A stretch of 64,000 nt of DNA from Siphonodentalium dalli (Eukaryota > Mollusca > Scaphopoda > Gadilida > Siphonodentaliidae). The notes beneath the pieces were generated by a model that made no database searches, was not told the DNA's origin, and saw only the letters and a program-made list of their open reading frames with translations. Positions within the stretch are counted from its first letter, which is position 1; each line of letters starts with the position of its first letter. The DNA lies in the NCBI GenBank assembly GCA_032622095.1, contig CP136061.1:188001-252000 (forward strand), written 5' to 3'. Of this stretch, positions 31,022 to 43,200 are shown in pieces. The translations under genes were made by a program, and so were the position numbers.

Positions 31022-34000
31022 CTCAAAGTAGATGCGTCTACCGATATATATACCTTTCTTAATGTAATGATTGTAATCCATAATACATGTATATCCCCAA
31101 TCTCGGGCTATTTTCTCCGCCAAGGGAAATGTCAGACTCAGTTCAAAAACATTGACACACATTGACATAGTTGCCCGATTCAATAAATTTCCGTTAGATT
31201 TGCGTTAAATGTCAAACATCCCATTATTTTGAAAAACAAATTGATAAAGATAGATATATTTGAGAATGCTTGTAAACACACAGCAGTGATAACACTCACT
31301 ATCTGTCCCACTCGATCATTCTCTTCTGTCTCAACTGATTCATAATAATTATACTATTCTTTTAATGTTTTGTTCTCTTGTCATTTTCATTTCCACTCAA
31401 CCTGCTCTCTTTAACTCGGCCTCTTGCCATATATACGCTCCTTCTACATACTACTATGCATGCTTTTCTTTTCTCAGGAGATAACTTCAGATAAGCGGTG
31501 ACCGCTTGTTGTTAGATCCCCTTCACCCTCTTCTACTCTAATCTGTCATATAAATCATAATGTTCATTGTCTTGTTTCATGTATACATTTATTAATATAA
31601 ATCTAAATGGAACGGGTTTCGTTCATTCATGTGTTCAATAGTTATTGCCCTTAGAGTGACAATGCATCTATGCATGTCAACATTGGATCTATGTAGCCCA
31701 GTCATCATATATAGGTTGTGTTTTTGAATGATCCATAATATTTTCATGAAGCAGCCTGGACGAAACAATATCCACATATAACCATGTTGTGTCCATTAAA
31801 TTATTCTTAAGTTATAGCCCGTATGTATACAGAGTGTAACGTACACCCATCCATGTATATATCTCATTAATCTTAGATCGAATGTGAATTATCTTTGGTA
31901 TATGAATGAACCAAAATGGGACGAATAATATCCACATTACAATTATTCTGTTAAGTCATCAAAGACCAGATTAAGACATCTTTCGAATTAAGCCACATTA
32001 TACTATTAAACCTCAACAGAAAGGCACATTTCCGTGGTATTAATCATGCCACGAAACTCTACTCCAGTTACCGCCGTAGATATAAAATTACAACCAGGGA
32101 ACTGTGTGTTGTTATGGCAGGCAAATGTATAACATTGTAGAAAACAGTGCGGATAATAATTATATTACTTAGTTAGAACGAATGTTGAATGTTGTGCTAA
32201 CTTCGCGGACCCTAGTTAATAGCTGTTCCTTAAAGGGAAACTGTACTCAAATGTTGTTGTTGGTTTCTTTTGTCTAGTGAGATGGTAGAATAAGGTAAAC
32301 AGATTTCCATTATTTGAAAGTCAGTTGAGTACGAAGTAATGTTATGGATAGCAGATTGGCCGGAATGAGAAAATACCAATTGTCGTTGTTGAGTAATTTT
32401 TGGACAGTTTTCAAGCAAATGTATCATATAAATGTTATATTATATGCATACTAATCCAATTTACTCATATAGTCACTAGTCGGTGAGTGGCTTGAATTTA
32501 CGCCCCGTATCAACATAATTTTTACACGACCATGTGTGCCACGCGTTGATTACGTCTTGTACACGGAAATTCGTAATTTAATTTATGGCTCCAGCCATAA
32601 ATTAAATATTATATCAAATTATTAACTTTGATTTTAAGATAACCTATTAACATGAACGTTTACAGAATACATCTTCGACTCAACTTACTTAGTTTTCTAT
32701 ATAGTATCAATATTAGATCGTTGTTTTCACCAGAATTTATTGAAAATGGCGTACATTACCCCTTTAATAATGTAGTTCACTGTCGGTGAAGGTCCCAACT
32801 CAATGCTGCACGATGTCAGTGATATTATGAGAGATTTTGCTTCGCATAGCTTACAATCGTGAACATTCTCCCGGGTAACTGATTCAATTCGTATTGCGAT
32901 ATCAACTCAAAACGTCACAAAAAGAATGAAATATCGATCCGTGACCACCTCCCACTGTGCAGTAGATTGTCGAGGAACAAATATTAACAAATAAATATAT
33001 TTTCTGCATTGTTTGTCAATGTTATAAAATATCCCAGGTGTTGTACTGGTAGAATATGGTCTCTACGGGCCATGCGGAGTAGAGGTTCGTGGAATGATTG
33101 GCGCCTTCATAGTTCTCCAACTCATTCTTCTTATGTGTGCGACATCGGAATATAGGAAGTTGTAGCCAAGCAATTAGTTCCAAAATCAACCGTCTTGAAA
33201 AATCGTTATTGTTGCCATTACCAATGATGCTACACGGGGCGCGCGGATGTCGAAGCCGGCAAATTTCCGTGTCTAAAATAACAATTGTCGACGGTATATC
33301 TGACATAAATCGTCTATAGTTGTTAGCAATCTCCCATTAAGTGGCTGTCGGTACGTTCCAAATGGTTTCCAAGTACTCCGAACAAAGGTGTACTCCAGTG
33401 AAATTGGTTTGGCTTTGAACGACGCGAACACACACTTACAAGCACTCGAGTTGTTTATACGAACAAACGTTTTATGGGTAATTTTGGAGTCACTGTTCGC
33501 GTGTATTCTTTGAATGCAGAACGACTATGGCATCATTTTATAATTAAACGGAGGCTGTCTCTATAGCTTGAAATTGGTGGACTGCTTGGTACCACCCACT
33601 CTAGTTTCCCTCTGTGGTTCATATTTTCTCCTCCGTTCCTATATTAGACACCCTTTTCATAATGAACAGGGGCGTAGTTCTGGGTACGGCTCGACGGTTT
33701 TGGCCATGCCAATACATGTATTTGCAAAATACCACTGAACTATAAATTTAAGGAGGCGCCCATTCGTGAATTTTCAAAAAATCTCAATTTCAAACAATCA
33801 ATTTGAAGTGGAAATCATTATTCTTTATAACCAATGTATGCTACGGTATGCTATAGCATTATAATAACACGTGTTTTTTACATCACAATATGAGAGATAT
33901 GTTCGAAAACAAGTAGTTTTAAATAAATAAAAACAACATTTTTTTCATGTAGGTCAATACTCAATAGACAGTTTGACAAGAAATATTTTCAAAAACACAC

Positions 34001-34120
34001 TGCATTATCTAGACTGTTTCCCCGTTTTTGCCCGGGGTAGAATATGCCTACAACCCCATTGTGTTGGGTAAGAATCCCCTAATGTGACAACCTGTTCGTG
34101 GGTGCATGCTGTGAGGTGTG
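31022..34120. other. Unassigned region
   Basis: About 3 kb with no gene or element that I can support. Open frames are all under 100 codons and lack recognisable motifs. A perfect hairpin is listed separately at 32576-32607. Confidence 0.5.
32576..32607. repeat. Perfect 15-bp hairpin
   Basis: ATTTAATTTATGGCT at 32576-32590 and its exact inverse at 32593-32607, with a 2-base loop. Confidence 0.8.
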
Positions 34121-34190
34121 TTTATAGTATTACACTGTGTATATAATTGTATATTGTTTATACTATTACACTGTGTATATAATTGTATAT
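34121..34190 (+). repeat. 36-bp tandem duplication
   Basis: TTTATAGTATTACACTGTGT at 34121 recurs at 34157 with one or two changes, both followed by ATATAATTGTATAT. Confidence 0.8.
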
Positions 34191-34734
34191 ATCATATGAA
34201 TGAGTTATGAATACATATTCATAGTAATAGTACTCCTGGTGGTACTGGAGCGACCGTATAACGCGAGACATCGACATGCGGGGTCGGATTAGCTCATGGT
34301 CCACTTTAGTCCCATATCTCTTCAACTTAGACGGGTGGTTGAGCAGACCCGGCTCACTAATCGGCTAGTCACGCCTCTCCACAGTCTTTCATATTTAATT
34401 TGTGTTATCTGTTGTATTGTTCGTCTGATGTTTGAAATAATGTTGTTTTTTTCATGTATGATGTTTCTGCTCTCTCCTTTCTCTTTTGGTGTTCGTCCTG
34501 ATGTTTGTTGAATGTTGAATCATATTTTGTTCACGCCTGTCTCACTGTGGGGAGGTACCGACAGGCTGCTACATACAGTGGCTAAACGGGTTCAGCTGTA
34601 GGCCTATAGCTATACATAATTATATGTACCAATCGTTGACTCGACCAGAATACGAATGGTAGTCCGCTGGTGGCTAGTTGCCGATTTTTTGCTTTTTATA
34701 TGGCAACTCAAACCAAAAAAACACGATCTAATAG

Positions 34735-37700
34735 TAAAAATGGTCACTCGCTTAGTTCCGATTATTCTGGGTACGTATTCATCGTCAGAATGGTGACTCA
34801 CGTAGTTCCGATGATGCTGGGGTATTCATAGTAAGAATGGTGACTCACTTAGTTCCGATGATACTGGCCGGGTACGTATTCATCGTAAGAATGGTGACTC
34901 ACTTAGTTCCGATGATGCTGGGGTATTCATCGTAAGAATGGTGACTCACTTAGTTCCGATGATGCTGGGGTATTCATCGTAAGAATGGTGACTCACATAG
35001 TTCCGATGATGCTGGGGTATTCATAGTAAGAATAGTGACTCACTTACTTCCGATGATGCTGGGGTATTCATCGTAAGAATGGTGACTCACTTAGTTCCGA
35101 TGATACTGGCCGGGTACGTATTCATCGTAAGAATGGTGACTCACTTAGTTCCGATGATGCTGGGATATTCATCGTAAGAATGGTGACTCACTTAGTTCCG
35201 ATGATGCTGGGGTATTCATCGTGAGAATGGTGACTCACATAGTTCCGATGATGCTGGGGTATTCATCGTAAGAATGGTGACTCACTTAGTTCCGATGATG
35301 CTGGGTACGTATTCATAGTAAGAATGGTGACTCACTTACTTCCGATGATACCGGGTACGTATTCATCGTAAGAATGGTGACTCACTTAATTCCGATGATG
35401 GTGGGGTATTCATCGTAAGAATGGTTACTCACTTAGTTCCGATGATACTGGGTATTCATCGTAAGAATGGTGACACACTTAATTCCGATGATGCTGGGGT
35501 ATTCATCGTAAGAATGGTGACTCACTTAATTCCGATGATGCTGGGTACGTATTCATTGTAAGAATGGTGACTCACTTAGTTCCGATGATACTGGGGTATT
35601 CATCGTAAGAATGGTGACTCACTTAATTCCGATGATACTGGCCGGGTACGTATTCATCGTAAGAATGGTGACTCACTTAGTTCCGATGATGCTGGGGTAT
35701 TCATCGTAAGAATGGTGACTCACTTAGTTCCGATGATGCTGGGGTATTCATCGTAATAATGGTGACTCACATAGTTCCGATGATGCTGGGGTATTCATCG
35801 TGAGAATGGTGACTCACTTAGTTCCGATGATGCTGGGGTATTCATCGTAAGAATGGTGACTCACTTAGTTCCGATGATGCTGGGGTATTCATCGTAAGAA
35901 TGGTGACTCACATAGTTCCGATGATGCTGGGGTATTCATCGTAAGAATGGTGACTCACTTAGTTCCGATGATGCTGGGATATTCATCGTAAGAATGGTGA
36001 CTCACATAGTTCCGATGATGCTGGGGTATTCATAGTAAGAATGGTGACTCACTTAGTTCCGATGATGCTGGGGTATTCATAGTAAGAATGGTGACTCACT
36101 TAGTTCCGATGATACTGGCCGGGTACGTATTCATCGTACGAATGGTGACTAACTTAGTTCCGATGATACTGAGTTATTCATAGTAAGAATGGTGACTCAC
36201 TTAGTTCCGATGATACTGGCTGGGTACGTATTCATCGTAAGAATGGTGACTCACTTAGTTCCGATGATGCTGGGGTTTTCATCGTCAGAATGGTGACTCA
36301 CTTAGTTCCGATGATACTGAGGTATTCATCGTAAGAATGGTGACTCACTTAGTTCCGATGATGCTGGGGTATTCATCGTAAGAATGGTGACTCACTTAGT
36401 TCCGATGATACTGGCCGGGTACGTATTCATCGTAAGAATGGTGACTCACTTAGTTCCGATGATGCTGGGGTATTCATCGTAAGAATGGTGACTCACTTAG
36501 TTCCGATGATGCTGGGGTATTCATCGTAAGAATGGTGACTCACATAGTTCCGATGATGCTGGGGTATTCATCGTAAGAATGGTGACTCACTTAGTTCCGA
36601 TGATACTGAGGTATATTCATAGTAAGAATGGTGACTCACTTAGTTCCGATGATACTGGCTGGGTACGTATTCATCGTAAGAATGGTGACTCACTTAGTTC
36701 CGATGATGCTGGGGTATTCATCGTCAGAATGGTGACTCACTTAGTTCCGCTGATGCTGGGGTATTCATCGACAGAATGGTGACTCACTTAGTTCCGATGA
36801 TACTGGGGTATTCATAGTAAGAATGGTGACTCACTTAGTTCCGATGATACTGGCTGGGTACGTATTCATCGTAAGAATGGTGACTCACTTAGTTCCGATG
36901 ATGCTGGGGTATTCATCGTCAGAATGATGACTCACTTAGTTCCGATGATACTGAGGTATTCATCGTCAGAATGGTGACTCACTTAGTTCCGATGATACTG
37001 GCCGGGTACGTATTCATAGTAAGAATGGTGACTCACTTAGTTCCGATGATGCTTGGGTATTCATCGTAAGAATGGTGACTCACTTAGTTCCGATGATACT
37101 GGCTGGGTACGTATTCATCGTAAGAATGGTGACTCACTTAGTTCCGATGATGCTGGGGTATTCGTCGTAAGAATGGTGACTCACTTAGTTCCGATGATGC
37201 TGGGGTATTCATCGTAAGAATGGTGACTCACATAGTTCCGATGATGCTGGGGTATTCATCGTAAGAATGGTGACTCACTTAGTTCCGATGATACTGAGGT
37301 ATTCATAGTAAGAATGGTGACTCACTTAGTTCCGATGATACTGGCTGGGTACGTATTCATCGTAAGAATGGTGACTCACTTAGTTCCGATGATGCTGGGG
37401 TATTCATCGTCAGAATGGTGACTCACTTAGTTCCGATGATACTGAGGTATTCATCGTCAGAATGATGACTCACTTAGTTCCGATGATGCTGGGGTATTCA
37501 TAGTAAGAATGGTGACTCACTTAGTTCCGATGATGCTGGGGTATTCATCGTAAGAATGGTGACTCACTTAGTTCCGATGATACTGGGTACGTATTCATAG
37601 TAAGAATGGTGACTCACTTACTTCCGATGATACCGGGTACGTATTCATCGTAAGAATGGTGACTCACTTAATGCCGATGATGGTGGGGTATTCATCGTAA

Positions 37701-38411
37701 GAATGGTTACTCACTTAGTTCCGATGATACTGGGTATTCATCGTAAGAATGGTGACACACTTAATTCCGATGATGCTGGGGTATTCATCGTAAGAATGGT
37801 GACTCACTTAATTCCGATGATGCTGGGTACGTATTCATTGTAAGAATTGTGACTCACTTAGTTCCGATGATGCTGGGGTATTCATCGTAAGAATGGTGAC
37901 TCACTTAATTCCGATGATACTGGGGTATTCATTGTAAGAATGGTGACTCACTTAGTTCCGATGATGCTGGGGTATTCATCGTAAGAATGGTGACTTACTT
38001 AATTCCGATGATGCTGGGGTATTCATCGTAAGAATGGTGACTCACTTAGTTCCGATGATACTGGGTACGTATTCATAGTAAGAATGGTGACTCACTTAGT
38101 TCCGATGATGCTGGGGTATTCATCGTAAGAATTGTGACTCACTTAGTTCCGATGATACTGGGTATGTATTCATCGTATAAGAATGGTGACTCACTTAGTT
38201 CCGATGATGCTGGGGTATTCATCGTAAGAATGGTGACTCACTTAGTTCCGATGATGCTGGGGTATTCATCGTAAGAATGGTGACTCACTTAGTTCTGATG
38301 ATGCTGGGGTATTCATCGTAAGAATGGTGACTCACTTAGTTCCGATGATGCTGGGTACGTATTCATCGTAAGAATGGTGACTCACTTAGTTCCGATGATG
38401 CTGGGTTATTC
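34735..38411 (+). repeat. 47-bp minisatellite with TGACTCA in most units
   Basis: About 3.7 kb of head-to-tail units, roughly 75 by length. The commonest unit is 47 bp: GGGGTATTCATCGTAAGAAT then GGTGACTCACTTAGTTCCGA then TGATGCT. Length variants of about 46, 50 and 54 bp come from GGGTACGTATT and GGCCGGGTACG inserts at the same point. Substitutions such as CATAGT for CTTAGT and TTAATT for TTAGTT mark sub-lineages. TGACTCA is the exact AP-1 site. The 47-bp period does not preserve a reading frame, so it is not coding. Confidence 0.97.
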
Positions 38412-39221
38412 CACCATGCAGTACTTTGTTTATAGCTTCGACCGACTGTAAAAATACCTTCTCGTCCTTCTGTATTTGTCATAAGACACTTCAAAGTATT
38501 TAATTACAAATACGTGTGGCGTAATATAGCGATACTTTATTCCCGCACGCGGGTGCCTATTGCCTTGCTGTTCTGATGCGATGACAGGGGCTATGAGGAT
38601 ATTTCGCGGAACAACACACTTCGGTTTTCACGCGATGCGAGTTATTTTGGGAAATTGTAGTAGAACGAAGAGTAATGTCCTATTCCCACAATATAACACA
38701 AAAGGTGACATCGATCCAATGTTTGTATGTGGATATTTGCCAATATTATATATATAGTAATATATATAACCAAGACATCAGGTATCATTTGCAGAAGCTG
38801 TAATTTAATTTCGTTAGTTATACAACAAACTGTTTTACACGAATATACGACAAATCAAAATAGGGGAACGACCGTAAACATGTAACGGAAACTACTTCGA
38901 TAAGAAAGGATTATTCAACAATGTCTGACATCATCTCTTCTACTAGATACATATTATTCCGATGACTTCAATTTACTGAAGCTTATATGCGTAGGGCCAG
39001 GTAGCTCGAGTAACTTCAGTGGTGACTCGATGCGGTAGCGCTCTTTAACATGTGTAATCTTATAATGAAAAATGATAACCCTGAAATAAGCAGCAAAATC
39101 AGCAACGTGGTCCAGCGCTTCTTTGATAAGCGTTCTTAATGAATATTATGCTTGCCATCACACAATAAAATACATTTAGCTAGACATGCCATGTTCACAT
39201 GTAATTGTTTATTGTTTTATT
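38412..39221. other. Unassigned spacer between the two arrays
   Basis: No gene recognised. There is a short AT repeat near 38745-38770. Confidence 0.5.
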
Positions 39222-39427
39222 ATACTTCCATGGTGTAACCAAGGAAGTATATTGTTTTTGTACTGGTGCCGTTTTCCGTTTATTTGGAAATACTCAGAAA
39301 CTAAGGGCAGTAGGAACGCGAAATCTCTAGCGATTGTAGGCATCCACGGTCTACTAAGTACAATGGTATCGGAAACTCGGCCGAATGGATTTTGACGGAG
39401 TTATGGCCCTTTTTCGATTATTTTTCA
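39222..39427 (+). mobile_element. Diverged hairpin-headed element directly upstream of the satellite
   Basis: It begins with a hairpin at 39222-39250: ATACTTCCATGGT, loop GTA, ACCAAGGAAGTAT (12 of 13 pairs). ATTGTTTTTG follows, and GAGTTATGGCCCTT lies close to its end. The satellite unit has the same plan: a 13-bp hairpin, ATTGTTATTC, and later AGAGTTATGGCCCTT. The remaining sequence differs. It is best read as a diverged, shortened relative of the satellite unit. Confidence 0.6.
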
Positions 39428-39432
39428 TTATT

Positions 39433-39460
39433 ATACTTCCATATTTTAATATGGAAGTAT
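39433..39460. repeat. Hairpin at the head of each satellite unit
   Basis: ATACTTCCATATT, two T, AATATGGAAGTAT: a perfect 13-bp stem with a 2-base loop. It recurs in every unit, 5 bases after the unit start. Confidence 0.95.
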
Positions 39461-39673
39461 ATTGTTATTCAATTTTTTATTTTTCACTATTATTTATTCT
39501 TCTTCTTAATATATTTTGTAACCCTTATATCTCTGAAAGTTTAAAAGATAGAATATTGAAATTTGGTAAGTATATGCACCTTGCCGACCTACAGCGACTC
39601 GAGACATTTAGGTTTATGTCCCAACTTGCTTCCCAGAGTTATGGCCCTTAAACCAAAATTTTGGAAAAAGTTT

Positions 39674-40270
39674 GTGCCCAGATCTTCTCCTATAAGAAGT
39701 CAAGAAGCTGAAATCGGTTTTCGTAATTGTGTTAACTAACGAAAGGGTACGAATCGGGGAAATTTTCACTAAGGTCGGAAAACAATTTGTAGACCTGGGG
39801 AGGGGTGCAAAATTTGTCAATTTTTTCTTGTCACCGATTCCAACCATTTTTACTGTCGTGTATCTCTACGACGTACTGATGCTACTCGTGAAAGAATTTT
39901 GTAAATCGGTTGAGAAATGTCCAAGTTATAACACATCGAAAAATGTACTAATAAAGTCCATGTGTAGAAAGTGCTTGTGCCCAGATCTTCTCCTAGACGA
40001 AGCGCAACAGCTGGATTTGCTCTATGTGAGCGTCTTAAACATAGACAGAAGACCAAACCAGGAAATTTTGACAAAGGTCAGCTCAATTTTTTTCTGGGCT
40101 AGGGGAGGGGCAAAATTTGTCAATTTTTTTTTGTCACCGATTTGAACCAAAATTGTTGTGAATTATCTATAAAATGCACTGAGTGACCTCGTGAATGAAT
40201 TTTATGAATCGGTTGACAAATGTCGAAATTGTGGCCCCTTCCTTTTTTCAAGTTTACAGAAAATGCACTA
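39674..40270 (+). repeat. Two 303-bp subrepeats within each satellite unit
   Basis: Shown for unit 1. GTGCCCAGATCTTCTCCTA at 39674 recurs at 39977. GGGGAGGGG..CAAAATTTGTCAATTTTTT..TTGTCACCGATT and then GAATTTT..TGAATCGGTTGA-type sequence follow in both. The subrepeats are much more diverged from each other than whole units are, so the 303-bp duplication predates the 1242-bp amplification. Confidence 0.85.
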
Positions 40271-43200
40271 TGAATTTAAATTCCTTCAATAAATCGTCAC
40301 CTGTTTGATGTCATTCGATGGGGAATTTCTAGTACTTCTAAACGATTACCGACTTGCCGTATTATATCGATAAAGGCCAGAGATATTCGAAAAGTGTGAA
40401 CTGAATAACACACATATTGGCCTATATAGTAAAATATCGCCACAATACCTCACCAGAACCCTGGTAAATAGTAAAGGGGCAACAAATACGAACACAATGA
40501 CGCAATAATTAGCTCGATATCTCCAAAATTGGCCGATATATGATGACTTTTCTACCCGCGTCACCAAATTTCGAGGCATGGGTGGGGGTCACACCAGAGC
40601 GTGCCAACTGAACACAGAAATGTCAATAAACCATAATATCGACAATCCAATCAATTCCGCGCGATTCCCTTATTATACTTCCATATTTTAATATGGAAGT
40701 ATATTGTTATTCAATTTTTTATTTTTCACTATTATTTATTCTTCTTCTTAATATATTTTGTAACCCTTATATCTCTGAAAGTTTAAAAGATAGAATATTG
40801 AAATTTGGTAAGTATATGCACCTTGCCGACCTACAGCGACTCGAGACATTTAGGTTTATGTCCCAACTTGCTTCCCAGAGTTATGGCCCTTAAACCAAAA
40901 TTTTGGAAAAAGTTTGTGCCCAGATCTTCTCCTATAAGAAGTCAAGAAGCTGAAATCGGTTTTCGTAATTGTGTTAACTAACGAAAGGGTACGAATCGGG
41001 GAAATTTTCACTAAGGTCGGAAAACAATTTGTAGACCTGGGGAGGGGTGCAAAATTTGTCAATTTTTTCTTGTCACCGATTCCAACCATTTTTACTGTCG
41101 TGTATCTCTACGACGTACTGATGCTACTCGTGAAATAATTTTGTAAATCGGTTGAGAAATGTCCAAGTTATAACACATCGAAAAATGTACTAATAAAGTC
41201 CATGTGTAGAAAGTGCTTGTGCCCAGATCTTCTCCTAGACGAAGCGCAACAGCTGGATTTGCTCTATGTGAGCGTCTTAAACATAGACAGAAGACCAAAC
41301 CAGGAAATTTTGACAAAGGTCAGCTCAATTTTTTTCTGGGCTAGGGGAGGGGCAAAATTTGTCAATTTTTTTTTGTCACCGATTTGAACCAAAATTGTTG
41401 TAAATTATCTATAAAATGCACTGAGTGACCTCGTGAATGAATTTTATGAATCGGTTGACAAATGTCGAAATTGTGGCCCCTTCCTTTTTTCAAGTTTACA
41501 GAAAATGCACTATGAATTTAAATTCCTTCAATAAATCGTCACCTGTTTGATGTCATTCGATGGGGAATTTCTAGTACTTCTAAACGATTACCGACTTGCC
41601 GTATTATATCGATAAAGGCCAGAGATATTCGAAAAGTGTGAACTGAATAACACACATATTGGCCTATATAGTAAAATATCGCCACAATACCTCACCAGAA
41701 CCCTGGTAAATAGTAAAGGGGCAACAAATACGAACACAATGACGCAATAATTAGCTCGATATCTCCAAAATTGGCCGATATATGATGACTTTTCTACCCG
41801 CGTCACCAAATTTCGAGGCATGGGTGGGGGTCACACCAGAGCGTGCCAACTGAACACAGAAATGTCAATAAACCATAATATCGACAATCCAATCAATTCC
41901 GCGCGATTCCCTTATTATACTTCCATATTTTAATATGGAAGTATATTGTTATTCAATTTTTTATTTTTCACTATTATTTATTCTTCTTCTTAATATATTT
42001 TGTAACCCTTATATCTCTGAAAGTTTAAAAGATAGAATATTGAAATTTGGTAAGTATATGCACCTTGCCGACCTACAGCGACTCGAGACATTTAGGTTTA
42101 TGTCCCAACTTGCTTCCCAGAGTTATGGCCCTTAAACCAAAATTTTGGAAAAAGTTTGTGCCCAGATCTTCTCCTATAAGAAGTCAAGAAGCTGAAATCG
42201 GTTTTCGTAATTGTGTTAACTAACGAAAGGGTACGAATCGGGGAAATTTTCACTAAGGTCGGAAAACAATTTGTAGACCTGGGGAGGGGTGCAAAATTTG
42301 TCAATTTTTTCTTGTCACCGATTCCAACCATTTTTACTGTCGTGTATCTCTACGACGTACTGATGCTACTCGTGAAAGAATTTTGTAAATCGGTTGAGAA
42401 ATGTCCAAGTTATAACACATCGAAAAATGTACTAATAAAGTCCATGTGTAGAAAGTGCTTGTGCCCAGATCTTCTCCTAGACGAAGCGCAACAGCTGGAT
42501 TTGCTCTATGTGAGCGTCTTAAACATAGACAGAAGACCAAACCAGGAAATTTTGACAAAGGTCAGCTCAATTTTTTTCTGGGCTAGGGGAGGGGCAAAAT
42601 TTGTCAATTTTTTTTTGTCACCGATTTGAACCAAAATTGTTGTGAATTATCTATAAAATGCACTGAGTGACCTCGTGAATGAATTTTATGAATCGGTTGA
42701 CAAATGTCGAAATTGTGGCCCCTTCCTTTTTTCAAGTTTACAGAAAATGCACTATGAATTTAAATTCCTTCAATAAATCGTCACCTGTTTGATGTCATTC
42801 GATGGGGAATTTCTAGTACTTCTAAACGATTACCGACTTGCCGTATTATATCGATAAAGGCCAGAGATATTCGAAAAGTGTGAACTGAATAACACACATA
42901 TTGGCCTATATAGTAAAATATCGCCACAATACCTCACCAGAACCCTGGTAAATAGTAAAGGGGCAACAAATACGAACACAATGACGCAATAATTAGCTCG
43001 ATATCTCCAAAATTGGCCGATATATGATGACTTTTCTACCCGCGTCACCAAATTTCGAGGCATGGGTGGGGGTCACACCAGAGCGTGCCAACTGAACACA
43101 GAAATGTCAATAAACCATAATATCGACAATCCAATCAATTCCGCGCGATTCCCTTATTATACTTCCATATTTTAATATGGAAGTATATTGTTATTCAATT

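Noticed and set aside
36579-36782. 67-codon frame in the minisatellite
   Set aside because: The 47-bp unit does not keep frame; the frame exists only over a few units.
34735-38411. CRISPR-like array
   Set aside because: Units abut with no unique spacers, and the genome is eukaryotic.
39729-40145. Conserved 138-codon open frame recurring in the satellite units
   Set aside because: It begins at GTG rather than ATG, is broken by a stop in units 2, 4 and 16, shares its span with equally 'conserved' frames on the other strand, and is identical only because the DNA is homogenised.
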